From Alphaproteobacteria bacterium (lineage in GTDB: Bacteria; Pseudomonadota; Alphaproteobacteria; Kiloniellales; DSM-21159), in the NCBI GenBank assembly GCA_030433005.1, contig JAUILQ010000016.1, forward strand, positions 37,378 through 101,377: a stretch of 64,000 nt of DNA, given 5' to 3'. A model generated the notes under the pieces. That model was not told where the DNA came from and did no database searches. It saw only the letters and a list, made by a program, of their open reading frames with translations. Positions 43,351-53,678 of this stretch are shown piece after piece; position 1 is the stretch's first letter, and each line of letters starts with the position of its first letter. The translations under genes were made by a program, and so were the position numbers.

Positions 43351-44349
43351 ATGATCCAGACGAGGCACCAGGGAATCGTTCGCGCCGGCGCGGGACTCCT
43401 GCTGGGCGCCGCGCTCGGCCTTGCGGCCGGCCCGGCGGCCGCGGAGACCTGGGACATGCCGATGGCCTATGCCGCGTCGAACTACCACTCTGAGAACAAC
43501 GCGGCCTTCGCCGAGGCGGTGACCGAGCGCACCGGCGGCGAGCTCGAGATCAAGCCGCACGCCGGCGGCTCGCTGATCGGCGGCGGTGAGATCTACGGAG
43601 CCGTGCGCCGCGGCATCGCGCCGATCGGCGAGCGCCTGATGTCCGCGCTGGGCAACGAGGATCCGCTGTTCGAGATCGACGCCATTCCGTTCCTGGCGAC
43701 CTCCTTCGCGGACTCCCGCAAGCTCTACGAAGCTTCCCGGCCCGAGATCGAGAAGCTGATGGACGAGCAGGGGCTGGTCTTCCTCTACGCCGTGCCCTGG
43801 CCGCCGCAGGGCCTCTACTCGACCAAGCCGGTCGAGAAGGTCGCCGACATGGAGGGCGTCAAGTTCCGCGCCTACAACGCCGCGACCTCGCGGCTCGCCG
43901 AGCTGATGGGCGCCGTGCCGACCAAGATCGAGACCGCCGAGCTGTCGCAGGCCTTCGCCACCGGCGTCGCCGAGTCGATGATCTCCTCCGGCTCCACGGG
44001 CTACGACCGCAAGCTCTGGGAGTACGTCAACTACTGGTACGACACCCAGGCCTGGCTGCCGAAGAACATGGTCTTCGCCAACAAGGACGCCTGGGAGGAC
44101 CTCGACGAGGAGACCCGCGCGATCATCCGCGAGGAGGCCGCCAAGGCCGAGGCCGCCGGCTGGGCGAAGGCCGAGGAGCTGAACCAGTGGTACGCCGACC
44201 AGCTGGCCGAGAACGGCATGACCGTGGCGCCGCCGAGCGAGCAGCTCGCCCGCGAGTTCAAGGAGCTCGGCGAGACCATGGCCACCGAGTGGAAGGAGAA
44301 GGCGGGCGAGAGCGGCCGCAAGGTGCTCGAGGCCTACGGGAAGATGTAA
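43351..44349 (+). CDS. dctP: TRAP transporter substrate-binding protein (DctP family)
   Basis: The 332-aa protein has a signal peptide (residues 1-31) and the DctP pattern: ETWDMPMAYAASNYHSENNA at the mature N terminus, then GLYSTKPVEKVADMEGVKFR with the Arg that binds the substrate carboxylate. It delivers an organic acid to the DctQM membrane subunits encoded next. The gene name reflects the family; the true substrate is not known. Confidence 0.92.
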   Translation: MIQTRHQGIVRAGAGLLLGAALGLAAGPAAAETWDMPMAYAASNYHSENNAAFAEAVTERTGGELEIKPHAGGSLIGGGEIYGAVRRGIAPIGERLMSALGNEDPLFEIDAIPFLATSFADSRKLYEASRPEIEKLMDEQGLVFLYAVPWPPQGLYSTKPVEKVADMEGVKFRAYNAATSRLAELMGAVPTKIETAELSQAFATGVAESMISSGSTGYDRKLWEYVNYWYDTQAWLPKNMVFANKDAWEDLDEETRAIIREEAAKAEAAGWAKAEELNQWYADQLAENGMTVAPPSEQLAREFKELGETMATEWKEKAGESGRKVLEAYGKM

Positions 44350-44416
44350 GGACCACGGCCGGGCGCCGCGGGACGCGCGCCCGGCCGGCCCCTCCCGCAG
44401 GATCGATCGCCCGGCG

Positions 44417-45022
44417 ATGCTGGCCATTCTCGACCGGCTCGAGCCTCTGTACCGCTTCTGCGGCTACGTCGCGGCGCTGCTGCTGCTCGCGCTGACGGGG
44501 CTGGTCCTGACCTCGATCCTCTCGCGCCTCGCCGGCGTGTTCCTGGGCGGCGTCACCGAGCTCGCCGGCTACGCCATGGCGGCCGGCTCGTTCTTCGCTC
44601 TGGCCTGGACCTTCAAGTCCGGCGGCCACATCCGGGTCACCCTGCTGCTCAAGCGCGCGGGACCGGGCAGCCGGCTCGGCGCCGAGCGCTGGGCGCGCGC
44701 GGTCATGGCGGCGGTGGCCGGCTACCTGGCCTTCTACATGGGGCGGCTCGCCTGGTTCTCCTGGCTGTTCGGCGAGCGCAGCGAGGGCTCGGCCGGCTTC
44801 CTGCTCTGGGTGCCCCAGGGCGTGGTCGCGCTCGGCGCCGCGTTCTTCGCCCTGGCGGCGCTCGATTCCTTCCTGCGCGCGCTGCTCGAGGGCGAGGCCT
44901 GCCTGGCCACGCCCGAGGCCGATCCCCAGTCGAGCGATGCCCGGGCGAGCGATCCCCGGGCGGGCGACACCCGGGCGAGCGAGTCTGCAGCGCCGGACCG
45001 GGGCAGGGGAGGCGAGCGGTGA
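44417..45022 (+). CDS. dctQ: TRAP transporter small membrane subunit (DctQ family)
   Basis: The 201-aa protein has four membrane segments in the DctQ pattern (VAALLLLALTGLVLTSILSR, then ELAGYAMAAGSFFALAWTF, then GHIRV). The hydrophilic C-terminal tail (about residues 168-201) is encoded by four 15-bp tandem repeats and is unusual for the family. It overlaps DctM by four nt (GTGA) and stands between DctP and DctM, as in standard TRAP operons. Confidence 0.9.
   Translation: MLAILDRLEPLYRFCGYVAALLLLALTGLVLTSILSRLAGVFLGGVTELAGYAMAAGSFFALAWTFKSGGHIRVTLLLKRAGPGSRLGAERWARAVMAAVAGYLAFYMGRLAWFSWLFGERSEGSAGFLLWVPQGVVALGAAFFALAALDSFLRALLEGEACLATPEADPQSSDARASDPRAGDTRASESAAPDRGRGGER
44921..44980 (+). repeat. 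Four 15-bp tandem repeats in the dctQ 3' end
   Basis: GATCCCCAGTCGAGC, GATGCCCGGGCGAGC, GATCCCCGGGCGGGC and GACACCCGGGCGAGC encode DPQSS, DARAS, DPRAG and DTRAS. The frame is kept, so unit number can vary without breaking dctQ. Confidence 0.75.
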
Positions 45023-46326
45023 GCGAGCTGCCGCTGATCGCGCTGTTCGTCGCCTCGCTGTTCCTGCTGCTCGGCTCCGGCGTCTGGGTCGGCGCCAGCC
45101 TGCTGGCCTGCGCCTTCATCGGCATGGAGCTGTTCACCAGCCGGCCGACCGGCGACTCCATGGCGATCACCATCTGGGGCTCGCAGTCGTCCTGGACGCT
45201 GACCGCCCTGCCGATGTTCATCTGGATGGGCGAGATCCTGTTCCGCTCGCGCCTGTCCGAGGTGCTGTTCCGCGGCCTGACGCCCTGGCTGCAGTACCTT
45301 CCGGGCGGCCTGCTGCACGTCAACATCGCCGGCTGCGCGATCTTCGCGGCGATCTCCGGCTCCTCGGCGGCGACCGTGGCGACGGTCGGCAAGATGTCGA
45401 TCCCCGAGCTCAGGAAGCGCGGCTATCCCGAGCGCATGACTGTCGGCACCCTGGCCGGCGCCGGCACCCTGGGGCTGCTGATCCCGCCGTCGATCGCGCT
45501 GATCATCTACGGCGTCACGGTCAACGTCTCGATCGCCCAGCTGTTCATCGCCGGCATCCTGCCGGGCATCGGCCTGGCGCTGCTGTTCATGGCCTACGTC
45601 GTGATCTGGGACCTGGTCAGCGGCAAGACCGAGCTCGACTACCTGCGCTTCACGATCGGCGAGCGGCTGCGCGCCCTGGCCGACCTGCTGCCGGTGCTCG
45701 GCCTGATCCTGGCGGTCATCCTGTCGATCTATACCGGCTTCGCGACGGCGACCGAGGCCGCGGTGCTCGGCGTCATCGGTTCGCTCGCGCTCTCCGCGCT
45801 GCAGCGCAGCCTGACCTGGGCGACCTTCCGCGAGTCGCTGATGGGCGCCGTGCGCACCTCGGCGATGATCGCCTTCATCCTGATGGGCAGCGCCTTCCTG
45901 TCGCTGGCCATGGGCTTCACCGGCATCCCGCGGGCGCTGGCCGAGGGCATCGGCGGCCTGCAGCTCGGGCCGCTCGAGCTGATCGCGCTGCTCACCGTGT
46001 TCTACATCGTGCTCGGCTGCTTCCTGGACGGCATCTCCTCGATCGTGCTGACCATGGCGGTGATCGAGCCGCTGATCCGCGTGGCCGGCTTCGACATGAT
46101 CTGGTTCGGCATCTACCTGATGCTGGTCGTAGAGATGGCGCAGATCACGCCGCCGATCGGCTTCAACCTCTTCGTCCTGCAGGGCATGACCGGCCACGAC
46201 ATGGGCTTCATCGCACGCGCCAGCCTGCCGATGTTTCTGATCATGGTGCTGGCGGTGCTGCTGCTCGTCTGGTTCCCCGAGGCCGCGACCTACCTGCCCT
46301 CCATCATGAGCCGCAGCCCGGGCTGA
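45019..46326 (+). CDS. dctM: TRAP transporter large membrane subunit (DctM family)
   Basis: The 435-aa protein is a typical DctM subunit with about twelve membrane segments. The two matched motifs GAGTLGLLIPPSIALIIYGV and QITPPIGFNLFVLQ (both with a Pro-Pro pair in the sodium and substrate sites) are intact. The start is GTG at 45019, overlapping the DctQ stop. With DctP and DctQ it forms a complete sodium-driven uptake system. Confidence 0.94.
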   Translation: MSELPLIALFVASLFLLLGSGVWVGASLLACAFIGMELFTSRPTGDSMAITIWGSQSSWTLTALPMFIWMGEILFRSRLSEVLFRGLTPWLQYLPGGLLHVNIAGCAIFAAISGSSAATVATVGKMSIPELRKRGYPERMTVGTLAGAGTLGLLIPPSIALIIYGVTVNVSIAQLFIAGILPGIGLALLFMAYVVIWDLVSGKTELDYLRFTIGERLRALADLLPVLGLILAVILSIYTGFATATEAAVLGVIGSLALSALQRSLTWATFRESLMGAVRTSAMIAFILMGSAFLSLAMGFTGIPRALAEGIGGLQLGPLELIALLTVFYIVLGCFLDGISSIVLTMAVIEPLIRVAGFDMIWFGIYLMLVVEMAQITPPIGFNLFVLQGMTGHDMGFIARASLPMFLIMVLAVLLLVWFPEAATYLPSIMSRSPG

Positions 46327-46329
46327 GGC

Positions 46330-46794
46330 CTACAGCCAGCGCCGCACGCGCGCCTTGTAGTCGCGGTAGTCCTGGCCGAACAGCGCCTCGAGGTAGCGCT
46401 CCTCGCGGCCGATCACGCCGTAGCGCACGGCGACGAGGACCGGCGCCAGCAGCAGCAGCGTGGCCGGGCTGTCGGCGAACAGCGCCAGGGCCGCATAGAC
46501 CAGGGCGAGGCCGAGGTACATCGGGTTGCGTGTGATCCGGTAGATGCCGCCGGTGACCAGCGCGCTGCTCGGCTTCCAGGGTTCGGCGGCGGTGCCGGCG
46601 CGACGGAAGCCGAGGAGCGCCGGCAGCGCGGCCGAACCGCCGCCGAGCAGCAGCAGGCCGCCGAGGACGAAGCGCGCGGCACCGAGCCCGAAGCCGGGCA
46701 GGGGGGCCAGCCACTCGACGAGCAGGCCGAGCGCCAGGCCGGCGAGGTAGATCAGCGGCGGCGGGGCGACGACGCCGGCGGTGCCCTGGGTCAT
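46330..46794 (-). CDS. Isoprenylcysteine carboxyl methyltransferase-like membrane protein
   Basis: The 154-aa membrane protein has the ICMT/PEMT pattern: VTGGIYRITRNPMYLGLAL (the RNPMY motif that binds SAM) and EERYLEALFGQDYRDYKARVRRWL at the C terminus. Bacterial members of this group methylate lipids or unknown small molecules; prenylated proteins are rare in bacteria. It converges with the TRAP operon three nt away. The start at 46794 fits the family length. Confidence 0.85.
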   Translation of the reverse strand: MTQGTAGVVAPPPLIYLAGLALGLLVEWLAPLPGFGLGAARFVLGGLLLLGGGSAALPALLGFRRAGTAAEPWKPSSALVTGGIYRITRNPMYLGLALVYAALALFADSPATLLLLAPVLVAVRYGVIGREERYLEALFGQDYRDYKARVRRWL

Positions 46795-46958
46795 GGCGGA
46801 GTATCCCTCGCCGGTCGGTAGGGGGAAGGCGGGCCATGATAGCGGCCCGGCCCGCTCTCTGCGTTCGGGATTTGCGCCAGCGCAAAGACGGCACGGGCCG
46901 TACCGGGCCAGATGGGCCTCGCCGGACGAGCCGGCGATTGACCAGGGAGACCCGGAGC

Positions 46959-47234
46959 ATGTTCAAGAGCCTGATGGACCGTCTCGACCTGCGCGCCAGC
47001 AACCTCGGCCGCATGATGGCGGTCTGCGGCGTCGACCGAACCGACCTCGCCGGCCATCAGGTCGGCCAGACCCTGGTTTCGGTGAGCCGCGCCTGCATGG
47101 CCTGCCCGGACGGCGAGCGCTGCCGGCGCTGGCTGGACAGCCCGGAGATCGGCGCCGGCGAGCCCTCGGGATTCCGCGACGCGCCGGCCTTCTGCCCGAA
47201 CGCACCCCGGTTCCGTACGCTGCGGATGCAGTGA
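46959..47234 (+). CDS. DUF6455-like small four-Cys protein
   Basis: The 91-aa protein has a short helical N terminus with two conserved Met/Arg positions (LRASNLGRMMAVCGVD), then a Cys pattern CMACPDGERC and FCPNAPRF, which could bind zinc or an Fe-S centre. This matches DUF6455, seen in alphaproteobacteria. I chose 46959 because the family signature begins here; longer versions run into non-conserved residues. Confidence 0.7.
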   Translation: MFKSLMDRLDLRASNLGRMMAVCGVDRTDLAGHQVGQTLVSVSRACMACPDGERCRRWLDSPEIGAGEPSGFRDAPAFCPNAPRFRTLRMQ

Positions 47235-47238
47235 CCGG

Positions 47239-47838
47239 CTATTCGGGCGTCGCGGTGCGGGTGCCGCCGAGCGCGGCGAAGCGGCGCAGCACGTCGCGCG
47301 CGTCGTAGATGCCGTTCTCGCCCGAAACCGCGGGCGCCTCGGCGAACATCTGGATGCGCGCGTAGGACTTGTAGCTCTCGACCGTCTTCGCGTCGTCGCC
47401 GCGCGGGCCGGCCAGGCTGTTGACCCGGTGCCAGGAGACGGGCGCGTAGCGGTAGCCGCCGGTCGCCGCCGCGCCGGTGTCGCGGCGCGTTTCCGGATCG
47501 ACATCCTGCGCGACGATGCGGAAGCCCTCCATTCCCGCTTCGCGGGTCACCTCCGCGGCGCGGTAGAGCAACACCGCCTCGGCGCGCTCGACCGGGACTT
47601 CGCCGCCGGGCGGGACGTCCTCCAGGCCTGTCGGGTCGTCGCGCTCGGCGGCGCGCTCGATGACGGCGGCCTGCTGCGGATCGCCCTCTTCGGGTGCGCG
47701 GACCGTGCAGGCCCCGGCGAGACCGGTGCCCAGCAGCGCGGCCAGGGGCAGCAGCAGGCGGGCGCGGCGGGCGCGCAGGGAGGGCCGGTCGGCGATGGCG
47801 ACCGGATCGGAAACGCGGGTCGGGTCGGGGCGTGGCAT
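47239..47838 (-). CDS. Hypothetical lipoprotein
   Basis: The 199-aa protein has a hydrophobic segment near residues 27-43 ending in LAGAC (lipobox with Cys44), preceded by a long charged N terminus that may be read from a later start. The rest is soluble, with DVDPETRRDTGAAATGGYRY and VESYKSYARIQMF. No domain is recognised. It converges with the small four-Cys gene. Confidence 0.65.
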   Translation of the reverse strand: MPRPDPTRVSDPVAIADRPSLRARRARLLLPLAALLGTGLAGACTVRAPEEGDPQQAAVIERAAERDDPTGLEDVPPGGEVPVERAEAVLLYRAAEVTREAGMEGFRIVAQDVDPETRRDTGAAATGGYRYAPVSWHRVNSLAGPRGDDAKTVESYKSYARIQMFAEAPAVSGENGIYDARDVLRRFAALGGTRTATPE

Positions 47839-48019
47839 GGCCGGATGCCTCCGTGCTACGTGCCGTCTTGGTCGAGAAGACGCGACCGCTCGCGGCGGCG
47901 CCGTCACGGAGTCAAACAGCCTCCTCTGCGATTCGTTCCCGCATCGGTGGAGCCGGCTTCCCGGCCTGCCCGCACGCCCTCCCGGTCCGGGGGCGCCCGA
48001 CCGGCGGCCGGAGCCGCGC

Positions 48020-49048
48020 TCAGGCGGCTTCGGCGGAGAGCCTGCCCAGTTCCTCGCCGAGGAAGCCGGCAAGCCGTTCCATGCCGCCCTCGAAGCCCGG
48101 ATTGCCCTGCCTGGCCCGGGCCTCCGCATCGGCGTTGTAGTTGGTGTTGGTGTTGATGTCGTAGACGAAGGGCTGGCCGTGGCGGTCGACGATGAACTCG
48201 ACGCCGGCGACCTCAATGCCGTGGGCGGCGAGGAAGCGCTCCAGACGGCTGATCAGGGCGTGACGGAAGCCGTAGACGATGCGGAACTTGGCCGCCGGGA
48301 CCGTGGCGGGGGTCGCTGCCGCCGCGTCAGCCGCGCCGTCGGGCCCGGTCGGGCAGAAGGCGCCGTCGGCCAGGCGCCGGGTGCCGCCGGCGTCCGGCAG
48401 CTCGCAGACGTCGGCCGGGCAGAGCTCGAAGCCGGCGCTGGTGTCGACCCGCACGGCGTAGTGGAAGCGCCCGCCGATGAATTCCAGGCGGGTGATGAAG
48501 GGCTCGGGCGCCTCGACGTACTGCTGGACCAGCCAGATCCCGTCGAGCGGCGCCGCCTCGGGGTCGTCCAGCGCCTCCTCGACCGCGGCCGGCGAGTGCA
48601 CGAGGCGCACGCCCAGCCCCTTGCCGCCGCGGTTCGGCTTCAGGATCAGCGGCCATTCGCCGAAGCGCCGCGCGGCCTCCAGGACCTGCGCCCGGCCGAC
48701 CGCCGCGACGCTGCGCGGCGTCGGGATGCCGGCGGCGCGCAGCGCGGCGTACTGGCCCAGCTTGTCGACCTCGAGGGCGATCGCCCGGCTGCCGTTGACG
48801 ACGCGGCGGCCGTGCAGCTCGAGCCACTGCAGCGTGGCGCGCGTCGCCTCCGGCGCGAAGCGGTGGCCGCGGGTGTGCGACGAGGCGCTCATGCGGTTGT
48901 AGAACAGGCCGTGCGGCGGCAGCGCGTCGAGCGCCACCGTCGCTTCGTCGAGGAACCACTCCGCGTAGGGCAGGCCGCGCCGCTCGAAGGCCGCGCGCAG
49001 CGGCAGCACCCACTCTTCGTTCTCGTGCAGAACGTGGATCCGGCTCAT
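48020..49048 (-). CDS. ATP-grasp (RimK-like) ligase
   Basis: The 342-aa protein has an ATP-grasp fold: LILKPNRGGKGLGVRLV (Lys137, GGKGLGV at 141-147) for the phosphate loop, a middle with YVEAPEPFITRLEFIGGRF, and the metal site FVYDINTNTNYNA near residue 300. RimK-type enzymes form amide bonds with amino acid side chains or peptides. An aspartoacylase-like gene lies upstream on the same strand (170-nt gap), a pairing seen in some peptide-tagging or small-molecule pathways. No substrate can be named. Confidence 0.85.
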   Translation of the reverse strand: MSRIHVLHENEEWVLPLRAAFERRGLPYAEWFLDEATVALDALPPHGLFYNRMSASSHTRGHRFAPEATRATLQWLELHGRRVVNGSRAIALEVDKLGQYAALRAAGIPTPRSVAAVGRAQVLEAARRFGEWPLILKPNRGGKGLGVRLVHSPAAVEEALDDPEAAPLDGIWLVQQYVEAPEPFITRLEFIGGRFHYAVRVDTSAGFELCPADVCELPDAGGTRRLADGAFCPTGPDGAADAAAATPATVPAAKFRIVYGFRHALISRLERFLAAHGIEVAGVEFIVDRHGQPFVYDINTNTNYNADAEARARQGNPGFEGGMERLAGFLGEELGRLSAEAA

Positions 49049-49218
49049 CTCACCCCCTTCGCTCCGACTCTCGGGACCGCCGCACTGGCGCGGATCGGCG
49101 TGGCGGATCGGTTTTCCGCTCGAGGGGGAAGGTGACCGCTGGACGGGCCTCGCTCAAGGCCCGCTTGCCGACTTGGCGGCAAAGGTTTCGTGACCGGCTC
49201 CCGCGATTCCGAGAGGTC

Positions 49219-50187
49219 TCAGCGCAGGAAGCGGCCCAGGCGGACGGCGGTCTGGCCCCGCTGCAGGCGGCGCGAGGGCATGATCAGGACGCAGTCGTCG
49301 TAGGGCGTGGTCACCGGGCGGCCGCCGTCGTCGGCCAGCACGGAGCCCTTCTCGGCAATGGTCTCCAGGCCCTTGAAGTCCTCGACGAAGCGGAAGGCGT
49401 CGCTCTCGATGGTCACCGCCTCGGTGACCTCGATGAAGCGCTGGGCCGGCACGGACGGGCTCAGCCGTCCGGCGACGTCGGCGGCGTCGAGCGTGCCGCA
49501 GGCCAGCAGGAAGCGCAGCGCCGTCTCGACGGCGAGCGGCGCCGCCGCGGCCTCCCAGTGCTGCCCGCACTCGACCAGCAGCGCGTTCTTCGGGCTGTCG
49601 GGCTCGGCGAAGGCGCCGTAGTCGCGCAGCCGGCGGCCGGCGGCATGCCCCTGGTCGCTGACGACCAGCTCGGGAATGCCGACCTCGCGCGCCAGGCGGC
49701 GCCCCTTGTCCAGCGGCCCGGCCATCATCAGCGGCGGCGTGCGGTGCTGCATCGAGTGGATGTCGAGCAGCAGGTCGACGCCGTCGACGAAGGGGCGCAG
49801 CTGCCGGGCGCGCTCGATCTCGACGCTGCGGCGCGGGCCGTCGAGCACGGCCGGCGACCAGACCCGGTTGAAGTCCTCGTCGACGAAGCGCGAGGCCGTC
49901 GGGTCGGCGGGATCGAAGCGATGGAAGGCGGCGACGTTCATGAACGCCAGGCTCAGGCGGCCGCGACGCGGCCGCAGGCCCTCGCGCAGGAAGCCGTCGA
50001 GCGCGATGGCGCCGCACAGCTCGTTGCCGTGGACCACGGCGCTGAGCAGGACGTGCGGCCCCGGCTCGCCGGCGGCGAAGCTCCAGACCCAGTCGATTCC
50101 CGTGTTGCCCTCGCGGTGCGCGGCGATATCCGGCGGTTGCAGTTCCAGGGGATAGCTGTCGACGGAGGGCGCGGCCATGCAGGGCAT
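49219..50187 (-). CDS. Aspartoacylase/succinylglutamate desuccinylase-like zinc hydrolase
   Basis: The 322-aa protein has the M14-type zinc motif of AstE/ASPA: VVHGNE with His53 and Glu56, DFNRVW (Asp105, Arg108) for the substrate, LDIHSM with His144 as third ligand, and LLVECGQH with the catalytic Glu206. It should hydrolyse an N-acyl amino acid. The upstream Met codons at 50187 and 50178 are both possible starts. It lies before the ATP-grasp gene, so the two may make and break the same amide bond class. Confidence 0.88.
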   Translation of the reverse strand: MPCMAAPSVDSYPLELQPPDIAAHREGNTGIDWVWSFAAGEPGPHVLLSAVVHGNELCGAIALDGFLREGLRPRRGRLSLAFMNVAAFHRFDPADPTASRFVDEDFNRVWSPAVLDGPRRSVEIERARQLRPFVDGVDLLLDIHSMQHRTPPLMMAGPLDKGRRLAREVGIPELVVSDQGHAAGRRLRDYGAFAEPDSPKNALLVECGQHWEAAAAPLAVETALRFLLACGTLDAADVAGRLSPSVPAQRFIEVTEAVTIESDAFRFVEDFKGLETIAEKGSVLADDGGRPVTTPYDDCVLIMPSRRLQRGQTAVRLGRFLR

Positions 50188-50419
50188 CCGGTGGAGTGGG
50201 GACGGGCTCCTGCTCTAGGCCAGCCGAACCGGGCGGTCAATCGCGCCGGCTGCGGTGCCGTCCGGGCGTCCTGCACTCATGGTTGTCGCGCGACGGTCCG
50301 CCTGCTGCGGCCGCCCCGTCGCGCCGGGGTCGGTGCGTCGCGGCCCCGGGCCGGCGCTTTTCCTGGACAGCCCGAAGCTTAACCCGGATCATTGACCCGG
50401 GGTCTTGTGGGGATCTGCG

Positions 50420-52312
<1,893 letters not shown>

Positions 52313-52347
52313 CCGCTCCTTAACCTGCGCCGGCGGAGTCTGGGGGC

Positions 52348-52959
52348 ATGCTGGCCCCGTTCCTGCTCCGCTGCGCGCCGGCGCTCCGCTTCCTGCGCGA
52401 CCGCCAGGGCGTCGCCGCCCTCGAGTTCGCGCTGCTCGGCGCGCTGATCGTCACGCTGGCGGTCGGCATCATCGAGTTCGCCATGATCCTCTTCGTCAAC
52501 ACGCTGATGGAGGGCGGCCTGCGCGAGGCCGCGCGCTACGGCGTCACCGGCTTCTCCGGCGGCGCCGCGACGCGCCAGGAGGCGGTGCTGGCGATCGTCG
52601 GGCAGCACACCCGCGGCCTGGTCGACATCGAGGAGGTCAGCCTGGAGACCCTGGTCTATCCGGGCTTCGCCGAGGTCGGCCAGCCCGAGCCCTTCACCGA
52701 CGCCAACGGCAACGGCAGCTACGACGGCGCGCCGGCCGAGCCCTTCACCGACATCAACGGCAACGGCGTCTGGGACAGCGACATGGGCGCCGCCGGCCTG
52801 GGCGGGCCGGGCGACATCGTGCTCTACACGCTGAGCTACGACTGGCCGCTGATGACCGGCCTGCTCGACGGCGTCATCGGCACCGACGGCCGGATGCCGC
52901 TCGACGCCTCGATCGTCGTGCGCAACGAGCCGTTCGGCGCGGCCGGAGGCGGCGGATGA
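52348..52959 (+). CDS. TadE-like pseudopilin with calcium-binding-like repeats
   Basis: The 203-aa protein has the TadE start RQGVAALEFALLGALIVTL with Glu29 and a membrane helix, typical of pseudopilins cleaved by CpaA. Residues about 112-145 then hold two copies of EPFTDxNGNG (DANGNGSYDG, DINGNGVWDS), loop-like Asp/Asn/Gly sequences that often bind calcium. That insertion is unusual for TadE. The next TadE-like gene overlaps by 4 nt. Confidence 0.85.
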   Translation: MLAPFLLRCAPALRFLRDRQGVAALEFALLGALIVTLAVGIIEFAMILFVNTLMEGGLREAARYGVTGFSGGAATRQEAVLAIVGQHTRGLVDIEEVSLETLVYPGFAEVGQPEPFTDANGNGSYDGAPAEPFTDINGNGVWDSDMGAAGLGGPGDIVLYTLSYDWPLMTGLLDGVIGTDGRMPLDASIVVRNEPFGAAGGGG

Positions 52960-53507
52960 GCCGGGCCCGGAGCGGCTTCGCCGCGGACCGGCGCGGCACC
53001 GTGCTGGTCGAGGCGGCGATCGGCATGGCCATCCTGGTGGCGCTGTTCACCAGCGGCCTCGAGGTCGCGCGCTACGTGCTGCTGCAGCAGAAGCTCGACC
53101 GCACCGCGATGACCGTCGGCGACCTGGTCAGCCGCGGCAACCTGCTGACGGAGGCCGAGGTCTCAAACATCTTCGCGGCCGCCCCGCACCTGGTGCGGCC
53201 CTTCGACCTGAGCGGCCAGGGGCGGGTCGTGCTGACCGCCGTGCGCCGCGAGGGCGGCGCCGTGCCCGCCGTGGTCTGGCAGCGCTTCAGCGACGCCGGC
53301 GTCGCGGCCGACAGCCGGCTCGGCAGCCTCGGCGAGACCGCGTCGCTGCCCGACGGCCTCAGCCCCCAGCCCAACGAGAACCTCTTCGTCGCCGAGGTCT
53401 TCTACGACTTCGAGCCGCTGTTCGGCCTCGGCGTGCTGTCCGAGGGCCGGCTCTACCATCGCAGCGTCTACCGCGCCCGCCTGTCCGACGAGGTCCTGGC
53501 CGACTAG
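52956..53507 (+). CDS. Second TadE-like pseudopilin
   Basis: The 183-aa protein has a basic N terminus, then RRGTVLVEAAIGMAILVALF with a Glu in the membrane helix as in TadE/TadF pseudopilins, followed by a periplasmic domain rich in Val and Gly. It starts inside the previous gene (ATGA at 52956) and is followed by the protease-lipoprotein pair. It probably acts as a minor pilin with the first TadE and TadG. Confidence 0.85.
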   Translation: MSRARSGFAADRRGTVLVEAAIGMAILVALFTSGLEVARYVLLQQKLDRTAMTVGDLVSRGNLLTEAEVSNIFAAAPHLVRPFDLSGQGRVVLTAVRREGGAVPAVVWQRFSDAGVAADSRLGSLGETASLPDGLSPQPNENLFVAEVFYDFEPLFGLGVLSEGRLYHRSVYRARLSDEVLAD

Positions 53508-53678
53508 ATCGCCGGGACGCGGGCGTCACGCGGCCGCGGGCAGCGGCGCCCGACTCCGGGCAAGGAGGCGATCTCGGAAAAGTAGTGCCGCTCGGTTGGC
53601 CCGTGCCCTCCCGGATGGTAGCCTTTGTGGGGCGGTCGCACCCTTCGGTGCAGCCGGAGGCTGTCGGGGGGAAGCCGG

